NCBI RefSeq assembly: GCF_016617715.1
Contig: NZ_CP067225.1
Location: 124,001 to 188,000, forward strand
Length of the DNA stretch: 64,000 nt
Source: Paracoccus sp. MC1862
GTDB taxonomy: Bacteria > Pseudomonadota > Alphaproteobacteria > Rhodobacterales > Rhodobacteraceae
Direction of reading: 5' to 3'
In this document: positions 27,307-36,432 of the stretch, one piece after another
Layout: each line of letters starts with the position of its first letter
How positions within the stretch are numbered: position 1 is the first letter of the stretch
The notes under the pieces: model-generated
What the model was told of the DNA's origin: nothing
Seen by the model: only the letters and a program-made list of their open reading frames with translations
The model's database searches: none
Position numbers and translations under genes: made by a program

Positions 27307-27944
27307 CCGAGACGTTTCGGATTCTGCTGCAGGGACTGCCCGTCACCATCGCGCTGACGCTGGGCGCCTTCCTGCTGGGCGCGGCGCTTGCCGTTCCCCT
27401 GACCGCGATGCGGGTCGCGGGCAACCCGGTGCTGCGGTTGCTTGCCGCATTCCTGATCCAGTTCGTCCGGGCGGTCCCGCCGCTGCTGTGGCTGTTCCTG
27501 ATCTTCTTCGGCATCGGCATGACCTTTGTGCCGGTCGATCCCTTCCCGGCGGCCCTGATCGGGCTGACCCTGATCGCTGCCGCCAACCTGGCCGAGATCT
27601 ATCGCGGCGCCCTGTCCTCGATCCCCAGGGGCCAGTGGGAGGCAACCACCGCCTTGGGCATGGGGCGCGCCTCGACCCTGGCCGAGATCATCATGCCTCA
27701 GGTCTTCCGCGTCGCCTTGCCCAGCGCCGCGACCTACCTGATCGGCCTGATGAAGGAAACCGCCATCGCCTCGACCATCGGGGTGTCCGAACTGGTGTCC
27801 CGCGGCAACCAGGTGACCCAGCTGACCTCGCGCGGGCTCGAGACCTTCGCGGCGGTGGGCCTGCTGTTCATCGCCCTCAGCCTGCCGCTGGCCTGGGCAT
27901 CGCGCAGGCTGGACCGGGCGCTGAGAGAGAAGGTGGCGCGCTGA
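27303..27944 (+). CDS. Amino-acid ABC transporter permease (HisM/GlnP family), first
   Basis: A 213-residue permease. 'LLQGLPVTIALTLGAFLLGA' begins the first helix. 'FIQFVRAVPPLLWLFLIFFG'-like and 'AEIYRGALSSIPRGQWEATT' are the HEQ/EAA loop of amino-acid importers. The start at 27303 overlaps the ATPase stop, and its own stop overlaps the next permease ATG (TGATG). Together the two permeases form the heterodimeric channel. Confidence 0.92.
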   Translation: MTETFRILLQGLPVTIALTLGAFLLGAALAVPLTAMRVAGNPVLRLLAAFLIQFVRAVPPLLWLFLIFFGIGMTFVPVDPFPAALIGLTLIAAANLAEIYRGALSSIPRGQWEATTALGMGRASTLAEIIMPQVFRVALPSAATYLIGLMKETAIASTIGVSELVSRGNQVTQLTSRGLETFAAVGLLFIALSLPLAWASRRLDRALREKVAR

Positions 27945-28606
27945 TGTTCCCGACCCAACAGGAATGGGCATCATGGATGCCGCAACTGCTGACCGGCCTC
28001 AAGGTCAGCCTGCAGGTCGCTGGCGCCAGCATCGCTATCGGCCTGGTTCTGGGGCTGGCGCTGGCGCTTGGGGTGATGTCGCGGCGGGCGTGGGTGCGGG
28101 CGCTGTCGCTGCTGGTGGTCGAGATCGGGCGCGGCGCCCCGGCGCTGGTGCTGCTTCAGTTCGTCTATTTCGGACTGCCGAACGCCGGCCTGACCCTGGG
28201 CAGCTTTGCGGCCTCGGTCGTCGCGCTGGCCTGGAACACCGGCGCCTATACCAGCGAGATCATCCGCGCCTCGATCCAGGCGATCCCGCAGGGCCAGCGC
28301 GAGGCCGCCCTGGCCCTGAACCTCAGCCCCCGGTCCGAGATGATGGACGTGATCCTGCCGCAAGCGATGCGGATCGCGCTGCCGCCGCTTCTGGGCTTCG
28401 CGATCCTGATCTTCCAGGGCACGACGCTGTGCTTCACCATCGCGCTGCCGGAACTGGTCAGCCGCGCCTACAACATCGGGTCGAACACCTTCCGCTATCT
28501 GCCGGCAATCGTGGCTGCGGGCAGTCTTTATGTCGCTATCTGCCTTCCGGCCAGCGCCATTGTCAGCCACATGGAGCGCAGGGCGTCCAGACATGCCACA
28601 TCATGA
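27944..28606 (+). CDS. Amino-acid ABC transporter permease (HisQ/GlnP family), second
   Basis: A 220-residue permease with 'LLTGLKVSLQVAGASIAIGL' at the start, 'EIGRGAPALVLLQFVYFGLP' and the EAA loop 'SEIIRASIQAIPQGQREAAL'. It is coupled by overlap to the first permease. 22 bases separate it from the binding-protein gene. Confidence 0.92.
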   Translation: MFPTQQEWASWMPQLLTGLKVSLQVAGASIAIGLVLGLALALGVMSRRAWVRALSLLVVEIGRGAPALVLLQFVYFGLPNAGLTLGSFAASVVALAWNTGAYTSEIIRASIQAIPQGQREAALALNLSPRSEMMDVILPQAMRIALPPLLGFAILIFQGTTLCFTIALPELVSRAYNIGSNTFRYLPAIVAAGSLYVAICLPASAIVSHMERRASRHATS

Positions 28607-28628
28607 TCCAACAAGCGAGGTAACGAGG

Positions 28629-29450
28629 ATGACGTCTTTCAAGCATTTGCTGATCGGCGCGGTCGGGCTGGCCATGGCCGGCAGCGCGAGCTTCGCGCAG
28701 GACTGCCCGACCGGGCTCGAGACGGTCAGGGAGGGGACGCTGACCGTCGCCGTCACGACCTTCGCGCCCTACAGCTTCATGGATGCCGGCAACCAGCTGA
28801 GCGGCATCGACGGCGACATCGTCAACGCCATCGCCGAGAAGCTCTGCCTGACGGTCGCGCCGCTGGTCGTCGATCCGGCGGCGGCGATCCAGTCCGTGAT
28901 CGCGGGCCGCGCCGACCTGACCACCGGCGACTGGTACCGGACGGTCGAGCGGTCGCGGGTCATGTCCTTCAGCGACCCGATCTATCTGGACAGCATGGGC
29001 ATCTATTCCCGGTCCGGCACCGCGAAGGTCGAGGACCTGGTCGGGCAGAAGGTCGGGACCGTGCAGGGCTATCTGTGGGTCGCCTCGCTGCAGGAACTGC
29101 TGGGCGATGACCTTCAGCTTTATCCCAGTTCGGTCAATCTTCAGCAGGACCTGAAGTCGGGGCGGATCGACTTTGCGGTCGATGGCGCGGCGCCCGGCCA
29201 GATCGCGATGCAGCGGGGCGAGATGGGTGATCTCAAGGTGGCAATCTCGGAACCCGACGAGCGTGTGCCGGCCTCGATCCAGCCCGCGCAGGTGGGCTTC
29301 CCGATGAACAGGAATGCCGACGGCCTGGTCGAAGCCGTCAACGGTGCTCTCGCGCAGCTGAAGGAAGATGGCAGGATCGTCGAGTTCCTCGGCAAGTACG
29401 GCCTTGGACCCGAGTTCGCCGAGGTGGGCGAACCGCGCCTGGTCGAGTGA
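28629..29450 (+). CDS. Amino-acid ABC transporter substrate-binding protein, family 3
   Basis: A 273-residue periplasmic protein. Signal peptide 'MTSFKHLLIGAVGLAMAG', cleavage likely after SFA-Q. Mature motifs are 'GTLTVAVTTFAPYSFMD', 'LSGIDGDIVNAIAEKLCL', 'GRADLTTGDWYRTVERS' and 'QKVGTVQGYLWV', all of the SBP_bac_3 fold, with binding residues around Thr/Gly-Asp-Trp. The ATG at 28629 follows a GAGG element. It is the last gene of the dehydrogenase-ETF-transporter run and is followed by a strong terminator. The ligand is unknown; given the operon, an N-methylated or cyclic amino acid is plausible. Confidence 0.9.
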   Translation: MTSFKHLLIGAVGLAMAGSASFAQDCPTGLETVREGTLTVAVTTFAPYSFMDAGNQLSGIDGDIVNAIAEKLCLTVAPLVVDPAAAIQSVIAGRADLTTGDWYRTVERSRVMSFSDPIYLDSMGIYSRSGTAKVEDLVGQKVGTVQGYLWVASLQELLGDDLQLYPSSVNLQQDLKSGRIDFAVDGAAPGQIAMQRGEMGDLKVAISEPDERVPASIQPAQVGFPMNRNADGLVEAVNGALAQLKEDGRIVEFLGKYGLGPEFAEVGEPRLVE

Positions 29451-29455
29451 ACAGC

Positions 29456-29486
29456 GGCTGCCTGCCATCCCGGCAGGCAGCCTTTT
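29456..29486 (+). terminator. Rho-independent terminator after the ABC transporter operon
   Basis: Perfect 11-bp stem GGCTGCCTGCC (29456-29466) and GGCAGGCAGCC (29472-29482), 5-base loop, followed by TTTT. It lies 5 bases after the stop of the substrate-binding protein gene and ends the operon beginning at 22308. Confidence 0.9.
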
Positions 29487-29516
29487 CCATCCCGAGAGTT
29501 CTCCCCGATCCAAGGC

Positions 29517-30125
29517 TCACGAAATCCTTGGCGGACCGGGCATGGGCGAGCCGCACGATATCCTGCTCGGATGCGCGGCGCTGACGGTGCAGTCAGCCCT
29601 GAGCAGAAACTGGATCATCGGTCTTCCCACGAGGAGAAAGCAGCCAATGACTGTGCAGGTCTTTCCGCGCAGGGCAGGAAAACGCGTCGGCAGCATCAGC
29701 ACCCCGAGCGGCGTGCAGGGCACCATGCCCCGCTGCCCCCTTGCCAGTCGGCCGGAGGTGGAAGTCCCGAACCCCCCATGTCCTTGCTGGGCACGATCAG
29801 GTCGATCAGCCCATCACGTCCAGATGCGCCGGCAGGGGCAGTTGCAGCAGGACGCCGGCTACGTCCGGGTCTGGGTTCATCTCGCTCAACAACTCGGCCA
29901 CCTCGGCCTGCATCGCCTTCGCGGGCAGGCGGTGATGCAGGCTGCAATGCCAACCTCGTGGCAGTTGCGGATCTTTTTGCGAACATCGGATCTCCGATGC
30001 CGCGTCGTTGCCGACCAGAACCACCGCCAACTTGGGGGCGCTGCCGGGCAGAGCTGTCACCCGTTGCGCAACAGACCGCGTGATCGAGGAGGCAAATGCC
30101 TTCCCTTTGAGGGGTTCAACCATGT
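29517..30125 (-). pseudogene. folD (methylene-THF dehydrogenase/cyclohydrolase), decayed
   Basis: Pieces of FolD occur in three frames on the minus strand. In order: 'MVEPLKGKAFASSITRSVAQ', 'LAVVLVGNDAASEI', 'HRLPAKAMQAEVAELLSEMN', 'VAGVLLQLPLPAHLD', then 'LIDLIVPSKD' and 'MVPCTPLGVLML', then 'VIGCFLLVGRPMIQFLLRAD' and 'CTVSAAHPS'. The catalytic Lys region is broken by a frameshift after 'ASEI', and the 3' third is missing. FolD would process the methylene-THF made by the demethylase upstream, so the loss points to another copy elsewhere in the genome. Confidence 0.8.
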
Positions 30126-30145
30126 TCCAGGGTCCTGCGGGAGGG

Positions 30146-30840
30146 TCAGATACAGCCGCTGCAGGATCGTTGCCGCACCGCATCTCCCAGATAGCGGATC
30201 AGTGTATTGAGGTCATGGACAGGCAGCCCGGTCCGGTCCTGTATCGCGGCCGCATAGGGAGGCAGGTCCGAGCATTCGAGCAGGATCGCGCAAAGGTCAG
30301 TGGTCTCGGCCTGCATCCTCGCAGCGACGCCCAGGACCTCGGCCTCGATGGCCGCACTGTCGAGCGCACCCTTTTCCTCGAGGATGGTGGTGCGGAACTC
30401 GCCGCAGCCTTCCATGCCGTAAATGACGCGCGGGATGTCTTCGCGGATTTGACGGGCTGCGAAGTGGCAATGCGTCAGCCGCGCGCTGTTGGCGGTGATG
30501 ATGCCCACCGTGCCCCTGCAAAGGGCGTGGATCATCGGGGTTTGCAGCAGGCTCGACAGGCGACCGGGATGCCGACCGAGGCCGCGACCTTCTGCTGGAA
30601 CAGAGCCATGAAGCCGCAGGCGTCGGTGATCGCCCGCACCACGCCCGCGCCTCAAGCTCCTGTGCGGCCTCGATGAAGACCTCGGCCAGCGCCGGGTTCC
30701 GCTGGTTCAGCAGGCGGTCGATCAAGGCCCCGCGAACCTCCTGGTAGCGGACGGAAAAGGGAAAGCTGGTGGGGTTGCCGACGTTTTCGGGCACGCAAGG
30801 GAAGGCAGCATCAACGATCAGGATGCCTGTGCCCGCGCCA
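30146..30840 (-). pseudogene. Asp/Glu racemase family protein, decayed
   Basis: Fragments in three frames. 'NVGNPTSFPFSVRYQEVRGA' and 'LLNQRNPALAEVFIEAAQEL' come first. After a frameshift near 30600 the frame continues 'PMIHALCRGTVGIITANSAR', then 'VIYGMEGCGEFRTTILEEKG' and 'AILLECSDLPPYAAAIQDRT', 'GLPVHDLNTLIRYL'. The LLECSDLPPY and GITANSAR blocks are typical of the aspartate/glutamate/hydantoin racemase superfamily. At least two frame changes make it a pseudogene. It lies next to the decayed folD in the same orientation, so both belonged to one lost operon. Confidence 0.75.
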
Positions 30841-31196
30841 CATCAGGACTGCCGCCTGTCGCGGATCTTGCTGGCTGTCCCCCGACGTGGAAAGCTAGGG
30901 TTTGGCCCGTGCGGTCCATGCCCATGCTTTCCACGGCGTCTTCCTGAAGGGCAACAGGACCATTGCCTTCCCTCCGACGACGTACCCGTATCCCCGCGAC
31001 CATATGCACTGATCGCGATGCGGCCGGAAGGGGTGGACCGTCCTGCGCGCGCCAAGGCGAGGATGCCCCGGGCGCGACTTCATTCCGAATGCGAACCAGG
31101 TCGTGAGAAATGCTCGCTGGCCTTGGAATGCGCGGTGGTCGAAGACGATCCGCGACTTCCCAGAAACCACCTGATCATCTGTTCCCGAGGCACGAC
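30841..31196. other. Unassigned stretch before the pipecolate oxidase gene
   Basis: About 350 bases. Minus-strand frames here look like further decayed coding sequence (for example 'YGYVVGGKAMVLLPFRKTPW'), but I do not recognise the family. The promoter of the flavoprotein gene at 31197 must lie in the last part. Confidence 0.4.
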
Positions 31197-32480
31197 ATGC
31201 TCAACGATCCCCGCTCTCACGGCCTCTGGGAAAGAACCGCCCCTGCTGCGCCCGTGACCCGCATCCTTGACCACGACCTGTCCGCCGATGTCGTCATCGT
31301 CGGGGCGGGCTACACCGGCCTTTCGACGGTGCTGCACCTTGCCGAGAGGGGCGTGGACGCCGTGGTGCTGGAAGCCGTCGAGATCGGCTTCGGCGGTGCC
31401 GGGCGCAACGTGGGGCTGGTCAACGCGGGCATGTGGGTGATGCCCGAGGAACTTGTCCGCACGCTCGGGCCGGATCACGGCAACCGGCTGATCGACTTCC
31501 TGGGCGAGGGGCCGTCTCATGTCTGGGATATTGTCAGTCGCTATGGCATCGACTGCGAGGCAAACCACGTCGGCACATTTCACGCAGGTGTTGGCAAGGC
31601 CGGGCTTGCGGAACTGGCCGAGCGAGCGCGTCAGTGGCGCAGCCGTGGTGCGCCGGTCGAACTGCTGGACCGCAAGGCGACCGCGGCGATGATGGGAACC
31701 ACAGCCTATGCGGGGGCGCTGCTGGACCGGCGGGCAGGCACCATCCAGCCGCTCGCCTATGCGCGGGGTCTCGCGCGGGCGGCCATCGGCAATGGCGCGC
31801 GCATCTTCACCTCCTCGCCCGTGACCGGGCTTCAGCGCGAGGGCGCGGGCTGGCGGCTGGTGACGCCCAAGGGCAGCGTGCGGGCGCCGCGCGTGGTCTT
31901 CGCCACCGATGCCTATACCCGCCACCTGATGCAGGACATCCGCCGGCAGCAGGTCTTCCTGCCCTATTTCAACTTCGCCACCCGGCCGCTGCCCGACGAG
32001 GTCGCCCGCAGCATCCTGCCCGGTCGGCAGGGCGTCTGGGACACCAGGGAGGTCCTGTCCTCATTCCGCTTCGACCGGCAGAACCGGCTTGTCTTAGGCT
32101 CGGTCGGGGCGTTGCGGAACACCGGGACGGCCGTCCACCGGGGCTGGGCGCGCCGCGCGCTGCGGCGGATCTATCCACAGATCGCGTCGGTCGAGTTCGA
32201 GGCGGAATGGTACGGCACCATCGGCATGACCCGCGACAACCTTCCGCGCTTTCACAGGCTGGACGAGGGCATCTTCAGCTTCTGCGGCTACAACGGACGC
32301 GGCATTGCGCCGGGCACGGCCTTCGGCCGCTTCATGGCCGCCTGGCTGCGGGGCGCGCGGACCGATGCCGACCTGCCGCTGCAACCAACCGCGCCCCAGC
32401 CGGTCCGCTTTGCGGGGATGCGCTCGGCCTGGTACGAGGCCGGGGCGCAGGTGGTCCACCTGGCCGACGCACGGATCTGA
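31197..32480 (+). CDS. amaA: L-pipecolate oxidase-like FAD protein (AmaA-like)
   Basis: A 427-residue DAO-family flavoprotein. FAD motif 'DVVIVGAGYTGLSTVLHLAE' at ~30. Then 'VEIGFGGAGRNVGLVNAGMW', 'LLDRRAGTIQPLAYARGLAR', 'LVLGSVGALRNTGTA' and the C-terminal 'FCGYNGRGIAPGTAFGR' sealing the FAD site. This pattern resembles Pseudomonas putida AmaA, which oxidises L-pipecolate to delta1-piperideine-6-carboxylate. The neighbour genes (LysR, HglS, AmaB) repeat the P. putida locus, which strengthens the call. The ATG at 31197 is chosen (MLNDPRSHGLW, the family N-terminus). Sarcosine-oxidase-like activity on other secondary amines remains possible. Confidence 0.8.
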   Translation: MLNDPRSHGLWERTAPAAPVTRILDHDLSADVVIVGAGYTGLSTVLHLAERGVDAVVLEAVEIGFGGAGRNVGLVNAGMWVMPEELVRTLGPDHGNRLIDFLGEGPSHVWDIVSRYGIDCEANHVGTFHAGVGKAGLAELAERARQWRSRGAPVELLDRKATAAMMGTTAYAGALLDRRAGTIQPLAYARGLARAAIGNGARIFTSSPVTGLQREGAGWRLVTPKGSVRAPRVVFATDAYTRHLMQDIRRQQVFLPYFNFATRPLPDEVARSILPGRQGVWDTREVLSSFRFDRQNRLVLGSVGALRNTGTAVHRGWARRALRRIYPQIASVEFEAEWYGTIGMTRDNLPRFHRLDEGIFSFCGYNGRGIAPGTAFGRFMAAWLRGARTDADLPLQPTAPQPVRFAGMRSAWYEAGAQVVHLADARI

Positions 32481-32492
32481 AGCGCCGTCGGG

Positions 32493-33398
32493 TCAGCCAC
32501 TCGCGGCTGGTTCACCTTGTCCGACCTGTCGGGTGATCCAGGCGGTGAAGCCTTGGAGCAAGAAATCGGAGCTGCGTTCCTCGGCCACGACGATCCAGTA
32601 GCCCTGGTCGGTGTCCAGCGGCTCGCCCGCGATGACCTTCAGGTCGCCCTGGGCGATCTCGCGCTCGATCAGGTAGCTGGGCAGCAGGGCCGCGCCCATG
32701 CCCGCGGTCGCCGCCTCGATCAGCAGCGAGAACTGGTCGAAGCGGTGCCCCCGGAAGCCGTCCGCCATGTCGCCGCCGTTTGCGGCAAGCCATTGCGGCC
32801 ACAGCATCGGCCGCGAGTCGAGATGCAGCAGCGGGATCGTCCCCGGCAGGGTCGCGCCGTCCGCGAGCAGCCCGGGCGCCACGACGGCCAGCACCGTTTC
32901 GGTGCACAGGAAGCTGCAGGTCGCCCCCGGCCAGACCGGCTTGCCGTAATGGATCGCGACATCCACCCCCGCCTCGGCCAGATCGAAGCTGCCCGAGCGC
33001 GAGATGATCGTCGCCTGCATCCCCGGATGGGCGGAAAGGAAATCCGGCAGGCGGGGCATCAGCCAGCGGCTGCCGAAGGTGGGCAGCGTCGCGATGGTGA
33101 GATGCCCGCTCACGTCGCGGGCGCTGGCCGCGCGCAGGGTCAGGCGCTCGACATCCGACAGCAGGCGCTCGATCTCGGGGCGCAGGCGTTCGCCCAGGCT
33201 GGACAGCACGACGCGCTGGCGCACGCGCTGGAACAGCGCCACGCCAAGCTGGGCTTCAAGGTCCTTGATCTGCCGGCTCACCGCGCTTTGCGTCAGGTTC
33301 AGCTCGACGGCGGCGCGGGTGAAGCTGCCATACCGCGCCGCGGCCTCGAAGGCCTGCAGGGCGGTCAGGTCGGGCATCATGCTGCGGCTCAACTTCAT
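32493..33398 (-). CDS. LysR-family regulator of the pipecolate/aminoadipate cluster
   Basis: A 301-residue LysR protein. HTH 'LQAFEAAARYGSFTRAAVEL' and 'TQSAVSRQIKDLEAQLGVAL', with effector domain following. It is convergent with the pipecolate-oxidase-like gene (12-base gap) and divergent from hglS (99 bases between starts). The equivalent P. putida locus also carries a LysR gene between amaB and hglS. It therefore probably activates hglS-amaB-aminotransferase in response to a lysine catabolite. Confidence 0.9.
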   Translation of the reverse strand: MKLSRSMMPDLTALQAFEAAARYGSFTRAAVELNLTQSAVSRQIKDLEAQLGVALFQRVRQRVVLSSLGERLRPEIERLLSDVERLTLRAASARDVSGHLTIATLPTFGSRWLMPRLPDFLSAHPGMQATIISRSGSFDLAEAGVDVAIHYGKPVWPGATCSFLCTETVLAVVAPGLLADGATLPGTIPLLHLDSRPMLWPQWLAANGGDMADGFRGHRFDQFSLLIEAATAGMGAALLPSYLIEREIAQGDLKVIAGEPLDTDQGYWIVVAEERSSDFLLQGFTAWITRQVGQGEPAASG

Positions 33399-33497
33399 TC
33401 CGGACTCGCATCAACCAAGTATCAAACAGCGCGTTTCAGGGCCTGCTTTCCGCGCTATGCAGATGAAACAACCTTCTGACAAGCACAGGGGCATGTC

Positions 33498-34868
33498 GTG
33501 ACCCGCAGCAGCAAAGTTTCCCCGGACCATATCCGTGCCCGCTTCTCGGCCGCCATGTCGGCCATGTGCCGCGAGGAAGTGCCCGCCTATGGCACGCTCA
33601 TGGCGCTGGTGGCGCAGGTCAATGCCGAGGTGCTGGAGCGCGACCCGCAATTCGCCGCCGACCTGGCCGAGACGGACCAGTTGGGCCGCATCTCGGAAGA
33701 GCGGCACGGCGCGATCCGCGTCGGCACCGCGCAGGAACTGGCGACAATCCGGCGCCTTTTCGCGGTCATGGGCATGCTCCCGGTCGGCTATTACGATCTC
33801 AGCGAGGCGGGCGTTCCGGTTCATTCCACCGCCTTCCGCCCGGTGGGCGAGGCCGCCCTGCGCACCAACCCGTTCCGCGTCTTCACCTCGCTCCTGCGGC
33901 TCGACCTGATCGCGGACGCGGGCCTGCGGGCCGAGGCCGGACAGATCCTGTCGCGCCGCAACATCTTCACCTCCGGCTGCCTTGAGCTGATCTGGAAGGC
34001 CGAGGCCGAGGGGGGCCTGGACGAACCCGACGCCGCCCGTTTCGTGGCCGAGGCGCTGGAAACCTTCCGCTGGCATTCCGACGCGCTGGTGTCAATCGAT
34101 CTTTACAAGCGGCTGCATGACGCCCACCGGCTGATCGCGGACGTGGTGTCCTTCCGGGGGCCGCACATCAACCACCTGACCCCGCGCACGCTGGACATCG
34201 ACGCCGTGCAGGACCGGATGCCCGCGCATGGCATCACCCCCAAGGCCGTGATCGAGGGGCCGCCCCCGCGCCGCTGCCCGATCCTGCTGCGGCAGACCTC
34301 GTTCAAGGCGCTTCAGGAAAACGTCGCCTTTCCCGGCGAGACTGCGGTCGCGGGCTCTCATACCGCCCGCTTCGGCGAGATCGAGGCCCGCGGCATCGCG
34401 CTGACGCCCAGGGGTCGCGCCCTTTACGACCGGCTGCTGGATCAGGCCCGCGCCCGGATCGTGCCGGCCGCCGATGGGTCGAACGCGGGCGAATACATGC
34501 GGGTCCTGGCCGAGGTCTTCACTGCCTTCCCCGACGACTGGACCGAGATCCGCCGCCAGGGCCTGGGTTATTTCGAATGGTCCCTGACCGGCCGGGGCGA
34601 GGTGGCGGGCAACGACCCCGAGGCGCTGCTGGCCGCGGGCGTGCTGCGCTGCGATCCCATCGTCTACGAGGATTTCCTGCCGGTGTCCGCCGCCGGCATC
34701 TTCCAGTCGAACCTGGGCGACGGGGCCGTGCAGGAGTTCCGGGCCAGCCCCAACCAGCGCCGGTTCGAAGCCGACCTCGGAGTCGCGGTGCTTGACGAAT
34801 TCGCCCATTATGCAGCCATCCAGCAGGCGTCCGTGGATGCCTGCCTCAAGGCGCGCCGCGCCGCCTGA
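33498..34868 (+). CDS. hglS: 2-oxoadipate dioxygenase/decarboxylase
   Basis: A 456-residue protein of the DUF1338/HglS family. It converts 2-oxoadipate with O2 to D-2-hydroxyglutarate and CO2 in lysine catabolism. Metal ligands can be read at the family's expected positions: His70 in 'SEERHGAIRVG', His226 in 'GPHINHLTPR' and Glu294 in 'ARFGEIEARG'. These are the same numbers I recall for P. putida HglS. The N-terminal 'GTLMALVAQVNAEVL' and the C-terminal 'YEDFLPVSAAGIFQSNLGD' are also familiar. It starts the three-gene transcript with amaB (16-base gap) and the aminotransferase. The assigned reaction rests on family knowledge and the fitting neighbours. Confidence 0.9.
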   Translation: MTRSSKVSPDHIRARFSAAMSAMCREEVPAYGTLMALVAQVNAEVLERDPQFAADLAETDQLGRISEERHGAIRVGTAQELATIRRLFAVMGMLPVGYYDLSEAGVPVHSTAFRPVGEAALRTNPFRVFTSLLRLDLIADAGLRAEAGQILSRRNIFTSGCLELIWKAEAEGGLDEPDAARFVAEALETFRWHSDALVSIDLYKRLHDAHRLIADVVSFRGPHINHLTPRTLDIDAVQDRMPAHGITPKAVIEGPPPRRCPILLRQTSFKALQENVAFPGETAVAGSHTARFGEIEARGIALTPRGRALYDRLLDQARARIVPAADGSNAGEYMRVLAEVFTAFPDDWTEIRRQGLGYFEWSLTGRGEVAGNDPEALLAAGVLRCDPIVYEDFLPVSAAGIFQSNLGDGAVQEFRASPNQRRFEADLGVAVLDEFAHYAAIQQASVDACLKARRAA

Positions 34869-34884
34869 TCGACGAGGACCGAAG

Positions 34885-36423
34885 ATGAAAGACGAAATCC
34901 ACGACAAGACCTACAGCATCGCCAGCGACACGCAGGAGGTTCTGGACCGGCTGGGCGTCGATCCGGCGCTTTACACCGGCGGCACGCTGAAGAGCTTTTC
35001 GCCCGTCACCGGTGAGCAGACCGCCGCGCTGCCCGAGCATGACGCCGCGGGTGTTGCCGCCGCCATCGGCCGCGCCGCCGAGGCGTTCCGCGTCTGGCGC
35101 CAGGTTCCCGCGCCGCGCCGGGGCGAGCTGGTCCGTCTGCTGGGCGAGGAACTGCGTGCCGCCAAGGCCGACCTCGGCCGCCTTGTCTCGATCGAGGCGG
35201 GCAAGAGCCCGTCCGAGGGCCTGGGCGAAGTGCAGGAGATGATCGACATCTGCGACTTCGCCGTCGGCCTATCGCGGCAGCTTTACGGCCTGACCATCGC
35301 GACCGAACGCCCCGGCCACCGGATGATGGAAACCTGGCATCCGCTGGGGGTCGTGGGCGTCATCTCGGCCTTCAACTTCCCCGTGGCCGTCTGGTCCTGG
35401 AACACGGCGCTGGCGCTTGTCTGCGGCGATCCCGTGGTCTGGAAGCCTTCCGAGAAGACCCCGCTGACCGCCCTTGCCTCGCAGGCGATCCTGGACCGCG
35501 CGATTGCCCGCTTCGGCGACGCGCCCGAGGGGCTGTCGCAGGTCATCATCGGCGGCCGCGAGGTGGGCGAGGCGCTGGTGGACGATCCGCGCGTGGCGCT
35601 GGTCTCGGCCACCGGTTCGACCCGAATGGGCCGGCAGGTGGGGCCGAAGGTCGCGGCGCGCTTCGGGCGCTCGATCCTCGAACTCGGCGGCAACAACGCG
35701 GGGATCGTCACCCCTTCGGCCGATCTCAACATGGCCCTGCGCGCCATCGCCTTTGGTGCCATGGGCACGGCAGGTCAGCGCTGCACCACCATGCGCCGCC
35801 TGTTCGTTCATGACAGCGTCCATGACCAGCTCTTGCCCCGCCTCATCAAGGCCTATGCGTCCGTTTCGGTCGGCAACCCGCTGACCACCCAGGCGCTGGT
35901 CGGCCCGCTGGTGGACCGCGCCGCCTTTGACGCGATGCAGGCGGCGCTTGAGGCCGCGAAGGCGGCGGGCGGCACCGTTCATGGCGGCGGGCGCGTGACC
36001 GACGTGGCCCCTGAAGCCGCCTTCTACGTCCGTCCCGCGCTGGTCGAGATGCCCGCGCAGACCGGCCCGGTGCTGGAGGAAACCTTTGCCCCGATCCTCT
36101 ACGTCATGCGCTACGGCGATTTGGACGAGGTGATCGCGCGGCACAACGCTGTCGGCGCGGGGCTGTCGTCCTCGATCTTCACGACCGACCTGCGGGAAAG
36201 CGAGTGGTTCCTGTCGGCCTCCGGTTCCGACTGCGGGATCGCCAACGTCAACATCGGCACCTCCGGCGCCGAGATCGGCGGCGCCTTCGGCGGCGAGAAG
36301 GAGACCGGCGGCGGCCGCGAAAGCGGTTCGGACGCCTGGAAGGGCTACATGCGCCGCGCCACGAACACGGTGAACTATTCCCGCGAACTGCCGCTGGCGC
36401 AGGGCGTCGTGTTCGACATCTGA
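34885..36423 (+). CDS. amaB: L-alpha-aminoadipate semialdehyde dehydrogenase (ALDH7/antiquitin type)
   Basis: A 512-residue aldehyde dehydrogenase. Catalytic Cys300 is in 'GTAGQRCTTMRR', general base Glu266 in 'RSILELGGNNA', and NAD-loop 'VSATGSTRMGRQVGP'. 'SAFNFPVAVWSWNTALALVC' and 'SGAEIGGAFGGEKETGGGRE' are diagnostic for the ALDH7 (antiquitin/AmaB) branch, which oxidises aminoadipate semialdehyde/piperideine-6-carboxylate to 2-aminoadipate. The ATG at 34885 follows GAGGACCGAAG; a longer open frame overlaps hglS and is rejected. It lies between hglS and an aminotransferase, so the reactions run amaB, aminotransferase, hglS. Confidence 0.92.
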   Translation: MKDEIHDKTYSIASDTQEVLDRLGVDPALYTGGTLKSFSPVTGEQTAALPEHDAAGVAAAIGRAAEAFRVWRQVPAPRRGELVRLLGEELRAAKADLGRLVSIEAGKSPSEGLGEVQEMIDICDFAVGLSRQLYGLTIATERPGHRMMETWHPLGVVGVISAFNFPVAVWSWNTALALVCGDPVVWKPSEKTPLTALASQAILDRAIARFGDAPEGLSQVIIGGREVGEALVDDPRVALVSATGSTRMGRQVGPKVAARFGRSILELGGNNAGIVTPSADLNMALRAIAFGAMGTAGQRCTTMRRLFVHDSVHDQLLPRLIKAYASVSVGNPLTTQALVGPLVDRAAFDAMQAALEAAKAAGGTVHGGGRVTDVAPEAAFYVRPALVEMPAQTGPVLEETFAPILYVMRYGDLDEVIARHNAVGAGLSSSIFTTDLRESEWFLSASGSDCGIANVNIGTSGAEIGGAFGGEKETGGGRESGSDAWKGYMRRATNTVNYSRELPLAQGVVFDI

Positions 36424-36432
36424 GGCCGGGCG

